Assembly (NCBI GenBank): GCA_963785745.1
Contig: CAWAWR010000020.1
Span: 1 to 64,000 of the forward strand
From: VAZQ01 sp963785745
GTDB lineage: Bacteria; Pseudomonadota; Alphaproteobacteria; Rhizobiales; Xanthobacteraceae
Reading direction: 5' to 3'
DNA length: 64,000 bases
Part shown: in pieces, positions 8,935-18,057 of the stretch
Layout: every line of letters starts with the position of its first letter
Position numbering within the stretch: position 1 is the stretch's first letter
Notes under the pieces: model-generated
Told to the model about the DNA's origin: nothing
The model's input: only the letters and a program-made list of their open reading frames with translations
Databases searched by the model: none
Position numbers and translations under genes: made by a program

Positions 8935-9938
8935 GACACGTCCTCCAGATGCTTGATCGGCAGGCCGGTCACGAGATTCTGCGGCTTCATCCGCAGCGTC
9001 CCGTCCGGCGTCATCGCCAATATCAGATAGATGGGTTCGCCTTTGGCATTGTCCAGCACCGGGCCGGGGTCTCGGAAGGTGAGCCGGTAAAGACCCACGA
9101 TGCGCCCGCGCACGGCATCGTCGAGATCCTCGCCGTTCCAGAGATCGTCGCCGATCTTGGTGCCCTGCGCGTCCAGGCCGACATACCAGGTGAGATTGAC
9201 GTCGGTCGCTTCGGTCAGCGGCTCCACCTCGACATCAATCGGCAGGAGGTGGCTCACCCAGCGCGCGATCACATCTGCCAGCGCAGCCAGTCCACGCCGG
9301 CCGGCGGTCACATCGAGCGCCATGTCGAAGCGGTCGCTGCGCTCCCAATACGCTTGCGCATTGTCGTCGTTGAGGACGTCGATCGCGGCTTCCGCCGGTA
9401 TCCCCAGCATGGAGACGAGCGGCGACGCCGTACTGGCATTGGTGCCGGCGACGGTTTCCTCGTCGGCCGCGATCAGCGATCCGTCGTGCGTCGTCAACCG
9501 CTGCGGGCGGAAGAACATCTCCGCCGCACGCAACGCGTAGACATCCTCGCAGCCGTCCAGAATGTTACGCAGGATCGCGTGCACGATCTGGTTGACGAAC
9601 AGGATCGGCGTGGCCGCGAAGCCGGTGCGCACCAGATGCAGATAGGCGGCCTCGATCGTTCGATGCGCAAGCAAGAGATCCCGGAACGCGATCATGATCG
9701 CCCAGTTCTCGCGCGCATCCTTGTCCGATATCGCCCCAATCTCCGGGAGATCGACCGGACGCCGAGGATTATTCAGCAGCGCCGCATGCAGCGTGCGCTC
9801 CACCACGCAGGCATCGGCAGGCGGGTTGAGTTCCGGCCGCGCCAGATAGGCTTTCAGGAACTCGTCGGTCGCGACGAGCCCGCCACCCTCGTCGCGGTCG
9901 AGGAGATGATGTCCGCACGACAGCCAGAAGTCGTTCAT
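8931..9938 (-). CDS. DUF6352 family protein of the Fdh accessory block
   Basis: 335 residues, intact. It opens MNDFWLSCGHHLLDRDEGG, then YLARPELNPPADACVVERTL. Conserved HH and many acidic residues are visible, but no known catalytic motif and no membrane helix. I associate it with the uncharacterised DUF6352 family found in rhizobial fdh loci. That family name is from memory of the protein's look and its context. It overlaps both neighbours by ATGA (DUF6505 upstream, DUF3305 downstream). Confidence 0.78.
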   Translation of the reverse strand: MNDFWLSCGHHLLDRDEGGGLVATDEFLKAYLARPELNPPADACVVERTLHAALLNNPRRPVDLPEIGAISDKDARENWAIMIAFRDLLLAHRTIEAAYLHLVRTGFAATPILFVNQIVHAILRNILDGCEDVYALRAAEMFFRPQRLTTHDGSLIAADEETVAGTNASTASPLVSMLGIPAEAAIDVLNDDNAQAYWERSDRFDMALDVTAGRRGLAALADVIARWVSHLLPIDVEVEPLTEATDVNLTWYVGLDAQGTKIGDDLWNGEDLDDAVRGRIVGLYRLTFRDPGPVLDNAKGEPIYLILAMTPDGTLRMKPQNLVTGLPIKHLEDVS

Positions 9939-10480
9939 GGCTTGTCGGCCTTTCCGCCGTTCGCCAGGTTCGCCAGATCGACCGTCTCGCCCGGTTCTTC
10001 CTCGCCCTCGACTTCGAGGAACGAGAATGCGCGCATCGGCTTGCGCTCGCCGCGCGGCCGCAGCGTGCGGAACGCCTCCCGGATCTCGCCGTTCTCGACG
10101 GTGCGATGAACCGCGACCAGCATGTCGAGAGGATGATCGCAGAGCGACGCCGCGAATGTGAATTCCTCCTCCGCCGCGGCCACTGCGTCCGCGAGGCTCG
10201 GCGCGCCGAACCCCGCGACCAGGTGCCTGGCCAAGGTATCGATCGCGGCGAGGCGATCGTCCTCGCTGGCTTCCACGATCTGAACCAGCGTCGACCAGCC
10301 GAGCGACTGCACGCCGAGAAAGCCGGACCGGAATGCCGCGCGATCCTTGCCCTCCATGGATGCGGGATCGCCGTCCCAGAACATGAAAGCGCCCGATACC
10401 GCCCACTCGCCGGGCTCCGCGGCCTGCTCGAACACGAAAGTGTCCGAGGGGTCGAGACGGATGGTGCGCAAGAGCTTCAT
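9935..10480 (-). CDS. DUF6505 family protein of the Fdh accessory block
   Basis: 181 residues, intact. It starts MKLLRTIRLDPSDTFVFEQA, then GEWAVSGAFMFWDGDP and AFRSGFLGVQSLGWSTLV. The C-terminus is acidic and Pro/Gly-rich. Soluble, with no recognised catalytic motif. Its place between the ligase-like gene (13 nt upstream) and DUF6352 (4-nt overlap) matches the rhizobial fdh accessory block. The function is unknown; a scaffold or assembly factor would fit the context. Confidence 0.78.
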   Translation of the reverse strand: MKLLRTIRLDPSDTFVFEQAAEPGEWAVSGAFMFWDGDPASMEGKDRAAFRSGFLGVQSLGWSTLVQIVEASEDDRLAAIDTLARHLVAGFGAPSLADAVAAAEEEFTFAASLCDHPLDMLVAVHRTVENGEIREAFRTLRPRGERKPMRAFSFLEVEGEEEPGETVDLANLANGGKADKP

Positions 10481-10493
10481 GCCAAATTGTGCT

Positions 10494-11222
10494 TCACTTG
10501 CGCGGCGCTCCGGTTTCGGTATCGAGCCACGACACCCGCGACAGCGCGCTGACGAGCGAATGCCGCACCGGTTCTTTCGCGGCCATGCGCTGCACCAGGA
10601 GGTCGCCGTTCTCGTCGATCGAACGCCGCACGCCGCTCTCGGGCGCAAGCCGCGCCAGATAGTTCTTTTCGATCTCGCCAAATCCCTTCTCATGCCAGAG
10701 GTCGATCGCGCTCATGAGATGACGCGCGAAGCTCTCGACCAGCCGGCCGGAATCGAGGCTCTCGAAACCCTCATCCTCGAGCGCGGATGATAGCGGCCGC
10801 AGCCCCGGCTCCTCTTCGCCTAACGCAACGGTACGGATCATCGCGCCGAACACCAGCCAGGGCGCGGGCTCATTTTCATCGGCGCCGATCGGCCATTCCA
10901 GCCGCACGCCACCGACAAGCCCGCCATCGACCCGTACCGCATCGGGCCAGTCGAAGGCGATCGGCCGTTCCGGCGGCGCATGCACCGCCAGCGCATCGGC
11001 GAGCGCAGCCGAGCCGGCATAGATGGCGCGCCGCGCCTGCCAGAGCGGCTCGTCGGGCTCCAGCACGATGGCGAATTCCGCGAGATCGAAGCGCCCGACA
11101 TGGACCAGGGTGCCGGCGCCCTCCTCGGCCGCGATCTCGGTCGCATGCGCCATAGCGTCGCCGACCTCGCGCAGGCTCACGAGGCGGAACGGGGGCGGCA
11201 GATCGAGGGCCGGTGCAGTCAC
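10494..11222 (-). CDS. Biotin/lipoate-protein-ligase-family protein in the Fdh block
   Basis: 242 residues from a GTG start at 11222. Earlier in-frame codons run into the divergent promoter region. The segments AEFAIVLEPDEPLWQARRAI, FDWPDAVRVDGGLVGGVRLE and LWHEKGFGEIEKNYLARL match the BirA/LplA ligase fold. VDGGLVGGVRL corresponds to the strand carrying substrate contacts in that fold, but the usual lysine of biotin ligases (KWPND-K) is replaced by WPDAVRVDGGL. It may therefore not be a normal biotin or lipoate ligase. First gene of the minus-strand block; its substrate is unknown. Confidence 0.8.
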   Translation of the reverse strand: MTAPALDLPPPFRLVSLREVGDAMAHATEIAAEEGAGTLVHVGRFDLAEFAIVLEPDEPLWQARRAIYAGSAALADALAVHAPPERPIAFDWPDAVRVDGGLVGGVRLEWPIGADENEPAPWLVFGAMIRTVALGEEEPGLRPLSSALEDEGFESLDSGRLVESFARHLMSAIDLWHEKGFGEIEKNYLARLAPESGVRRSIDENGDLLVQRMAAKEPVRHSLVSALSRVSWLDTETGAPRK

Positions 11223-11313
11223 TATTTGGCGTTCCCGAGCATGTGATTTTTGTTTGGAATACTTATAACGTAGGAGGCCTACTCGCCACCACTGGCGTGG
11301 CTTGGAACACTTA
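11223..11313. promoter_or_regulatory. Divergent promoter region of the Fdh accessory block and the ferredoxin-like gene
   Basis: 91 bp between two divergent starts, more AT-rich than the genes. It holds a short palindrome GTAGG-AGG-CCTAC (11270-11282) and another, GCCAC-N7-GTGGC, just before the plus-strand start. The stretch tttggaatacttataacg may contain a promoter. No transcription factor can be named from sequence alone. Confidence 0.5.
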
Positions 11314-13356
11314 ATGGCCGAAGGCCCGCGCAACGTCCTGATTTGCTCCTGTGACGACACCATGCCGCTCGACGAGCGCGCGGTGAAGCGGGCCTGCCGT
11401 GGCGCGGAGGTCAAGGCCGCGCATCAGCTCTGCCGGCTGGAGCTGGAGACGTTTAGAAAAGCGGCCTCGGCTGAAGGACCGCTCACGGTCGCCTGCACGC
11501 AAGAGGCGCCGCTGTTCTCGGAGGTCGCGGAGGACGCCGACCTCCGCTTCGTCAACATCCGCGAGACCGCCGGCTGGTCGAAGGACGCCAAGGACGCCGG
11601 CCCCAAGATTGCCGCGCTGATCGCGACGGCCTCCGAGTCTACCCCGGCAATCCCGTTCGTGAGCTTCAACAGCGACGGCGTGATCCTGGTGTACGGCCGT
11701 GACGACGCCGCGATCGAAACCGCCGGCCTGCTCAAGGATCATCTCGACGTCACGGTGTTGATCAGGCCACCCGCCGAGATCGCGCCGCCGCGCACCACCG
11801 AATTCCCGGTGGTGAAAGGCACGATCCGCTCCGCCAAGGGCTACCTCGGCGCCTTCGAGCTGACCGTCGACGACTACGCGCAGCCGGCACCATCGTCGCG
11901 CGGTGCGCTGACCTTCGGACCGGCAAAGAACAACGCGACCTCACACTGCGACATCATTCTCGACATTTCGGGCGGCGCCGCGCTGTTTTCCGCCGCCGAT
12001 CTCCGCGACGGCTATCTGCGCGCTAATCCCGGCGATCCGGCCGCGGTCATGAAAGCGGTGCTGAAGGCGCGCGACCTCACCGGCACCTTCGACAAGCCGC
12101 GCTATATCGATTTCACCGCCGACATCTGCGCGCATTCGCGCTCGAAGATCGTCGGCTGCAACCGCTGCCTCGACCTCTGCCCGGCCGGCGCAATCGCGCC
12201 CGCCGGCGATCATGTCGAGATCGACGCGCATATCTGCGCCGGCTGCGGGCAATGCGCCGCGGTGTGCCCGACCGGCGCCGCGTCCTATGCGCTGCCTCCG
12301 GCCGATGCACTGATGCGCAAGCTCCGCACCCTGCTCACGACGTATCGCGACGTCGGCGGAACGCGTCCGGTCATTCTGTTCCATGACGACGCGCACGGCA
12401 CCCCGCTGATCGATGCGTTGGCGCGCTATGGCGACGGACTGCCGGCGAACGCGCTTCCGGTCGCCGTCAACGAGGTGACGCAGGTCGGGCTCGAAACGCT
12501 GGCCGCGGCTTTCGCCTATGGTTCGGTGGCGGTGCGGCTCCTGCTGCGTGCAAAGCCGCGTCACGATGTGACCGGATTGCATCGCACGCTGGCGCTGGCG
12601 GAGCCGATCCTCGCCGGTCTTGGATTCGGCACGGGACGCGTGGCGCTGATCGAGACCGACGACCCCGATGCGCTCGGCGACGCGCTGCGCGCGATCGAAT
12701 TCCAGGACGGCGCGCCGCGGCCGGCGAGCTTCATGCCGACCGGCGGCAAGCGCGACGTGATGCGGCTTGCGCTGCGCGAGCTGCAACGCGCCGCCCCCAC
12801 GCCGGTCGATATCGTGCCGCTGCCGGTCGGCGCGCCGTTCGGCAAGATCGAGCTGAATATCGAGGGCTGCACGCTCTGCCTCGCCTGCGTCGGGGCCTGC
12901 CCGACCGGCGCGCTTGGCGACGATCCCGAGAAGCCGACGCTGCGTTTCTCCGAGGACGCCTGCGTGCAATGCGGATTGTGCAAGGCGACCTGCCCCGAGA
13001 AGGTCATCACGCTCACGCCGCAGCTCGATTTCCGCGCCGCGACGGCGTCGGCGCGCGTGCTCAAGCAGGAGGAGCCGTTCCGCTGCATCCGCTGCGACAA
13101 GCCCTTCGGCACCAGGAGCACCATCGAGCGCGTGATCGCCAAACTCGAAGGCAAGCACTGGATGTTCCAGGGCAAGGCCAAGGATCAGACGTCGCGGCTC
13201 GACGTTCTCAAGATGTGCGAGGACTGCCGCGCGATCGCCGCCACCGAGGCCGACTTCGATCCTTACGGCGCGCCGCCACGTCCCAACGTGCGCACGACCG
13301 AGGACTATCTCCGCGAGCGCGAGGAACGCGAGCGGATGGAGAAGGGCGAGGGCTGA
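11314..13356 (+). CDS. Multi-cluster 4Fe-4S ferredoxin-type protein linked to formate dehydrogenase
   Basis: 680 residues, intact, from ATG at 11314; a TTG at 11302 is a weaker alternative. The N-terminus MAEGPRNVLICSCDDTM is HdrA-like. Two pairs of [4Fe-4S] motifs follow: CNRCLDLCPAGA and CAGCGQCAAVCP near the middle, CTLCLACVGACP and CVQCGLCKATCP in the last third. After these come CIRCDKPFG and CEDCRA, which may bind a further metal. Cytoplasmic, with no signal peptide. The family is encoded divergently from rhizobial fdh accessory genes. It could carry electrons to or from the DUF/ligase machinery or an electron carrier; this is inference. Confidence 0.85.
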   Translation: MAEGPRNVLICSCDDTMPLDERAVKRACRGAEVKAAHQLCRLELETFRKAASAEGPLTVACTQEAPLFSEVAEDADLRFVNIRETAGWSKDAKDAGPKIAALIATASESTPAIPFVSFNSDGVILVYGRDDAAIETAGLLKDHLDVTVLIRPPAEIAPPRTTEFPVVKGTIRSAKGYLGAFELTVDDYAQPAPSSRGALTFGPAKNNATSHCDIILDISGGAALFSAADLRDGYLRANPGDPAAVMKAVLKARDLTGTFDKPRYIDFTADICAHSRSKIVGCNRCLDLCPAGAIAPAGDHVEIDAHICAGCGQCAAVCPTGAASYALPPADALMRKLRTLLTTYRDVGGTRPVILFHDDAHGTPLIDALARYGDGLPANALPVAVNEVTQVGLETLAAAFAYGSVAVRLLLRAKPRHDVTGLHRTLALAEPILAGLGFGTGRVALIETDDPDALGDALRAIEFQDGAPRPASFMPTGGKRDVMRLALRELQRAAPTPVDIVPLPVGAPFGKIELNIEGCTLCLACVGACPTGALGDDPEKPTLRFSEDACVQCGLCKATCPEKVITLTPQLDFRAATASARVLKQEEPFRCIRCDKPFGTRSTIERVIAKLEGKHWMFQGKAKDQTSRLDVLKMCEDCRAIAATEADFDPYGAPPRPNVRTTEDYLREREERERMEKGEG

Positions 13357-13367
13357 CGCCGGTCGCG

Positions 13368-14651
13368 TTACTTCGTCGCCTTCTCCAAAAACCGCATCAG
13401 CGCAGCGCGGTCTTCCGGTGAGCCGATGCGCTGCTCCGGCATCTTGGTGCCGGGCGTGTATTCATTGGGCCCGACCTCGAACAGCTTCGACACCGTCTCC
13501 GGCGTCCAGACGATGTCCATCTTCCGCAGCGCCTCGGAGAAATTGTAGCCGGGCAGCGTTGCGATCTTTCGTCCGAAGATGCCCGCGAGCGTCGGGCCGG
13601 CACGAACGCCGTCATTGCCGTTGAGCGTGTGGCAGGCGACGCAGGCGCGATAGACCTCGGCGCCGGGATCGCCGGCATAGGCGGCGAGCGGATCCTCCGG
13701 CGCGCCCGCGAGCACGTCGCCGATCGGCTCGCCCTTGATCGCGTCCCAGCGCCGGATCATGCGGTCGGTGCCGCCGGTCAGCAGCGTGCGGCTGTCGGGA
13801 AAGAACGCCACCGACCACACCGGCAGGCCGGGACCGACCAGCGTGCGTTCGAGATTGCGCGTGGCGCGATCGACGATCGCGACCGAGCCGCGAATGCCGG
13901 CAGCGGCGACGAGCTTGCCATCGGGAGACACGGTCACGGCGATGATCGGCACCGTGCCGATCTCGACCTCGCCCCGGAGCTTGCCGTTGGCGGTCAGGAA
14001 ATAGACCTTGCCATCGGCGCCGGCGGCGGCGATCTCGCCGTCGGGTGCAATCGCTACAGTGTTGAGCGGCGACGGCAGCGTGACGACCTCGGGCGCCCCG
14101 CCTGCGAGCGGCCAGATGCGCAGCGTCGCATCGTAGCCTGCGGTGACGACCGACTTGCCGTCGGGCGTAAACGCAACGCCGTTCACATTGTCCTTGTGGC
14201 CTTCGAGCACGCGCGCGTCGCCGCCTGCAAGCGGCCACAGCCGCGCGGTGTGGTCCCACGACGACGACGCGAGCGTCGCGCCATCCGGCGAAACCGCGAG
14301 CGCGGCGACCGGCGCCTTGTGGCCTTCGAGCACGGCGACCGGTTTCGCCTCGCCAGGTTTCCAGATGGCGATGCGCGTGTCCTCGCCGCTCGAGGCGGCG
14401 CGGCCGTCACGCAGCAGCGCCACGGCGTTGACCGCGCCATCGTGGAAACGCAGCACCTCGGATGCGGCGCCCTTGTCCAGCGACCAGCGGATCGCGGAGG
14501 TATCGAAGCTGCCGGAGATCGCGGTCTTGCCGTCCTGCGAGATCGCCAGTGCCCGCACCGGGCCGCCGTGTCCGCGCAATTGCGCCTGCGCCACGGCAGC
14601 GGCTGCAATGAGGACGGCGGCAACAAGAACAATACGTACGCGAACCATCAT
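13368..14651 (-). CDS. Secreted WD40-repeat protein with C-terminal cytochrome c domain
   Basis: 427 residues. The signal peptide (residues 1 to about 23, ending AAAAVAQAQ) predicts periplasmic location. Seven or so WD40-type blades follow, for example LRGHGGPVRALAISQDGKT, LEGHKAPVAALAVSPDG and LEGHKDNVNGVAFTPDGK. The last 95 residues form a class I c-type cytochrome, with heme motif CVACH in YRACVACHTLNG and a likely Met ligand in PGTKMPEQR. This joins a propeller for protein binding to an electron carrier. It faces the 4Fe-4S gene tail to tail, 11 nt apart. It may be an electron acceptor or docking protein for periplasmic oxidoreductases; not proven. Confidence 0.88.
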   Translation of the reverse strand: MMVRVRIVLVAAVLIAAAAVAQAQLRGHGGPVRALAISQDGKTAISGSFDTSAIRWSLDKGAASEVLRFHDGAVNAVALLRDGRAASSGEDTRIAIWKPGEAKPVAVLEGHKAPVAALAVSPDGATLASSSWDHTARLWPLAGGDARVLEGHKDNVNGVAFTPDGKSVVTAGYDATLRIWPLAGGAPEVVTLPSPLNTVAIAPDGEIAAAGADGKVYFLTANGKLRGEVEIGTVPIIAVTVSPDGKLVAAAGIRGSVAIVDRATRNLERTLVGPGLPVWSVAFFPDSRTLLTGGTDRMIRRWDAIKGEPIGDVLAGAPEDPLAAYAGDPGAEVYRACVACHTLNGNDGVRAGPTLAGIFGRKIATLPGYNFSEALRKMDIVWTPETVSKLFEVGPNEYTPGTKMPEQRIGSPEDRAALMRFLEKATK

Positions 14652-14670
14652 CTCGACTCTAACAGAGGAC

Positions 14671-16656
14671 TTAGGCGGGGCGCATGCCGAGCGCCTGGAT
14701 GCGCGCGCGCACCTTCTCGTCGCGCAGCGCCGCGAGGAATGCCTGCACCGCCGGCCGGCTGCGGCGGCTTTCCACCACCAGGAAATCGTACTCCTCCGGC
14801 GCGATGAAAAGGAACCCGAGCCCGTAAAGTTCCGCCACCGACGACGTCGATACGCCCCAGTCGGCGCGGCCCTGCGCCACCGCCGCGGCGACGGCGTTGT
14901 GGGAGCGCGGCTGGTTCGAGTAGCCGGGCGGGCGCGCCCCGGCGAGCAGCTTGTCGATCAGCACGCGCGTGCCGGCGCCGGCATTGCGATTGACCATCAG
15001 GCATTGCGCGTCGGCGAGCGCCGCCGCCACCGCCTCCTGCGCAGTGCGGCCTTCGAAGCGCGCATCGCCGTTGCGGAACACGAAACCCTGCATGCGCTGC
15101 CAGCCCTTCGCCAGCGTCAGGCCCGGGCGCAGCAGATGCTCGTTGTAGACACCGGTCGCGGGATCGACCAGATGAACCGGCGCGAGATCGCATTCGCCGC
15201 GCTCCGCCGCCGCCACGCCGCCGAGGCTGCCGACCGCGATGGTGCGGGTGCTGAAGCCCTGCTCGGCCAGCTTTCCGACGACGATATCGAGCGCGATGTC
15301 GTTCGAGCCCGTCACGACGAGATCCGGCATCGCCGCCGCCTGCCCGATCAGCGTGACGGTCGCGCGGCTGCCGGCGTCGAGCGACGAGGCGAGCGCGTCG
15401 ATCTCGAGGAAGCCATCGGCCTGCGAGAAGCTCGTCACCGATCCCGAGCCCTTGGCGGTCGGAAACGCGACCGGCCCGTGCTCGCCCGCGACCAGCGCGA
15501 CCAGCACGAATTCCTTGCGGCCGAGCTCGGAGGGAATGCGCACCGGCACCTCGGCCTCGACGGTGCGCGACGCTTCCGGCGGCAGGCCGGCCTTGCGCGC
15601 GGATCACCGGCGCGACGAAGGCATGGAAGGTGAAGATCGCCGAGGTCGGAAAGCCCGGCAGCACCACCAGCGGCTTGCCTTCCGCCACCGCCAGGCAGAG
15701 CGGCTTGCCGGGCTTGAGCGCAACGCCGTGCACGACCACGCCCGGCTCGCCGAGCTGCGACACCACGCGATGCGACAGGTCGCCCGCGCCCTTCGACGTG
15801 CCGCCGGAAAGCAGCACCATGTCGCAGCTCTCGAGCGCCGCGCGGATCGCAAGCTCAAGCGTGATCTCGTCATCCGGAAAACTGCCGAACGGAATTGCGC
15901 TCGCCGCCGGTCTCCTGCACCGCCGCGGCGACGATCGCGCCATTGGAATCGTAGACCGCCGCCGGCCGCAGCGGCTGTCCCGGCGGCACCAGCTCGTCGC
16001 CGGTCGAGAGCACCGCGACGCGCGGCTTTCGCACCACGTCGATCTCGGCGATGCCGCAGGCCGCGAGCATGCCGATCTCGCGCGAGCCGATGCGCGCGCC
16101 ACGCCGCAGCACGACCTCGCCACGCGCGATGTCGGAGCCGGCATAGGAGATGAACTGTCCGGGCGCGGCGGCGCGGCGCACGTCGATCGCGGCGTCGCGC
16201 GCCCTCGACCAGCTCGGTCTGCTCGACCATCACGACGGCGTCGGCGCCGCGCGGCACCACGCCGCCGGTGGCGATGGTGGTCGCGGTGGCGGGGTCGACG
16301 CCGGAGGCCGGCGCGTGGCCGCAGACCACGACCTCCGCGTTGAGGCGAAGCCGCTTCGGCGACGTGTCGCTCGCACCCGTCGTGTCGGCGGCGCGCAACG
16401 CAAAGCCGTCGACGTTGGAGCGGTCGAACGGCGGCACGTCGATCGGCGCCGCGACGTCGTGCGCGAGCACGCGCCCGAGCGAAGCGGCAAGCACGACGCG
16501 CTCCGCCGGCAGCGGCGCAAGATCGATATGCCGTGCAAAGCGCGCACGCGCCTCGTCGGCGGAGACGACTTCGAGGAATTGCTCCTGCCGCGCCGCGCGG
16601 CGGATCGTCTCGATGAGGTCGCGGCCTGCAGCGCTTTTGTCCAAGCGGTCGCTCAT
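14671..16656 (-). CDS. MoeA-PBP fusion: molybdopterin molybdotransferase-like with periplasmic-binding-like C-terminal domain (frame broken)
   Basis: About 660 residues once frame shifts near 16200, 15900 and 15600 are corrected. The N-terminal part is MoeA-like (PPFDRSNVDGFALRAADT, GGVVPRGADAVVMVEQTE, VLLSGGTSKGAGDLSHRVV, KPLCLAVAEGKPLVVLPG). The last 220 residues form a cytoplasmic substrate-binding-like domain (PDLVVTGSNDIALDIVVG, RNAGAGTRVLIDKLL, VSTSSVAELYGLGFLFIAPE), the PBP_like type known fused to MoeA in archaea and some bacteria. That domain may sense or hold molybdate, tungstate or molybdopterin. The start overlaps the next MoeA-like gene by ATGA. Confidence 0.85.
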
Positions 16657-17772
16657 GGCCACGGTCTTACCACGACCTCGCTGCCGGCCGGAAAACCTTC
16701 GCTGTTGGCCGGCACGAGAATCCAGCCGTCGGTTCCGGCGAGCGATGCGAGCGGCCAATAGCCCGAGGCTATGGGCTCGGCGTGGCCCTTCGCCAGACGT
16801 ATCGGAACGATTTCGACGAGCCCGATGGTTGACGCAACCTTACGTGCGAGCGGAACCGTCGTCGACGGATCGCCGCCCTCGCTGCTGCCGGCCAGGCGGT
16901 CGACCAGCGGCAGTCCCATCGTGAGCCATCCCGCGATGGCAGCATCGATCCGCCCCGGCAGCAGGAGCACCGGCGCGGTTGCCGCTCATGCCGAAGGCCG
17001 CCGTCTCGCCCGGCGAAATCGCAATGCCGTGCGCCACCACGCGGCCGTGCTTGGCGAGGATCTGCACGCTCGTGTCATTGCGTCCGCTGCCGGTGCCGCC
17101 GATGGCGATGACGACGTCATCTGCCGCGTCCACAAGCGCGCCGGCAAGATCGCCGGCGCTACGCCGCACGGCGCAGCCGCGGGCGTTCGACGCACGGACC
17201 AGCAGATCGCCTACCGTATCAAGCACAACGTCGGCATCGGTGCGCGCCTTCACCAATCGGATGCGGGGCTCGCGCACCAGCACCTGTTTGCTTCCCGCCA
17301 TGGCGAGCATCGCCAGATTGAAGTCATTGAGCCGCCATCCGGCGCGGGCGATGAAATCGCCGCCATGAAGATCGGCACCGCCTGGCAGAACGCCGTCGCC
17401 GCTGGTGGCCGGCGCAACGACCTCGAAGCGGCCGCCGCGGCTGACGACGGCGTCGAGTGGCACGACGGCATCGGCGCCCGGCGGCAACGCCTCGCCGACA
17501 TCGACGCGAACCGGCGCGACGGTCAGCGGCACCGGCGCATAAGAGCTGGCGTCTGCGATATCGTCGGCACGCACGGCGTAGCCGTCGCGGAGCGCCCGTG
17601 GGCCGGCGGGCTGGCCGACGGTCGCCGCGACATCCTCGGCCAGCGCGCGGTAGAGCGCCCTGGACAGATCGACGGCGCGCGGCGCCACGGGTGCGATCGC
17701 CTTGATCGACGCGAGCACGTCGTCGAGCGGCGTCAGGCGTGTAATGCGCTGATTTTCGGGTTCACCGGCCAT
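16653..17772 (-). CDS. Second MoeA-like molybdopterin-binding protein (frame broken once)
   Basis: About 373 residues. It starts MAGEPENQRITRLTPLDDVL and contains RALRDGYAVRADDIADASS, the MoeA DG-hairpin region. It has ALPPGADAVVPLDAV and the molybdopterin-binding motif VVIAIGGTGSGRNDTSV. A shift near 16980 separates the last 100 residues (LLLPGRIDAAIAGWLTMGLP), which look like the MoeA C-terminal domain. More divergent than the classical MoeA at the window start. It is paired by a 4-nt overlap with the MoeA-PBP fusion, so the two probably act together, possibly as a heteromeric insertase. Confidence 0.82.
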
Positions 17773-17775
17773 CGG

Positions 17776-17793
17776 CCGACACTATATTGTCGG
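17776..17793. promoter_or_regulatory. Perfect palindrome in the MoeA-like / TusA divergent promoter
   Basis: CCGACA-CTATAT-TGTCGG is a 6+6 bp inverted repeat around a TA-rich 6-bp centre. It lies only 4 bp from the start of the minus-strand MoeA-like gene, within a 54-bp divergent gap. The position fits a dimeric repressor site overlapping both promoters. The factor is unknown. Confidence 0.45.
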
Positions 17794-17826
17794 GAGCGCG
17801 CCGCGACCAGAAGCCGACCGTCTCCC

Positions 17827-18051
17827 ATGGCCGAAACGACCTTAAATCTCAGGGGCTTGAAATGCCCCCTGCCCGCCTTGCGGACCCGCAAGGCGCTCAC
17901 CGCGCTCAAGAGCGGCGATGTCCTGGTGATCGAATGCACCGACCCGCTGACCACCATCGACATCCCGAATCTGCTCAACCAGACCGGCGACAAGCTCGAG
18001 GGGCAGTCGAAGGAGAAGAAGGTGCTGACGTTCCGGATCAGGAAGAAGTGA
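17827..18051 (+). CDS. tusA: TusA/SirA-family sulfur carrier protein
   Basis: 74 residues. It starts MAETTLNLRGLKCPLPALRT, with the single conserved Cys in the CPxP motif (CPLP, Cys13) that carries a persulfide. TusA-family proteins relay sulfur from cysteine desulfurase. In formate dehydrogenase loci this sulfur can reach FdhD, which sulfurates the Mo cofactor, although no fdhD lies in this window. Divergent from the MoeA-like pair, so cofactor-linked sulfur delivery is a reasonable reading. Confidence 0.9.
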   Translation: MAETTLNLRGLKCPLPALRTRKALTALKSGDVLVIECTDPLTTIDIPNLLNQTGDKLEGQSKEKKVLTFRIRKK

Positions 18052-18057
18052 TCGCCG

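Noticed and set aside
11251..11282. ModE molybdate-responsive site
   Set aside because: cgttataagtatt resembles one half of a Mo-box, but no matching second half is present.
11941..13158. 405-codon open frame antisense to the 4Fe-4S gene
   Set aside because: Composition is Arg/Ala-rich with no family features, while the plus-strand frame has clear cysteine motifs.
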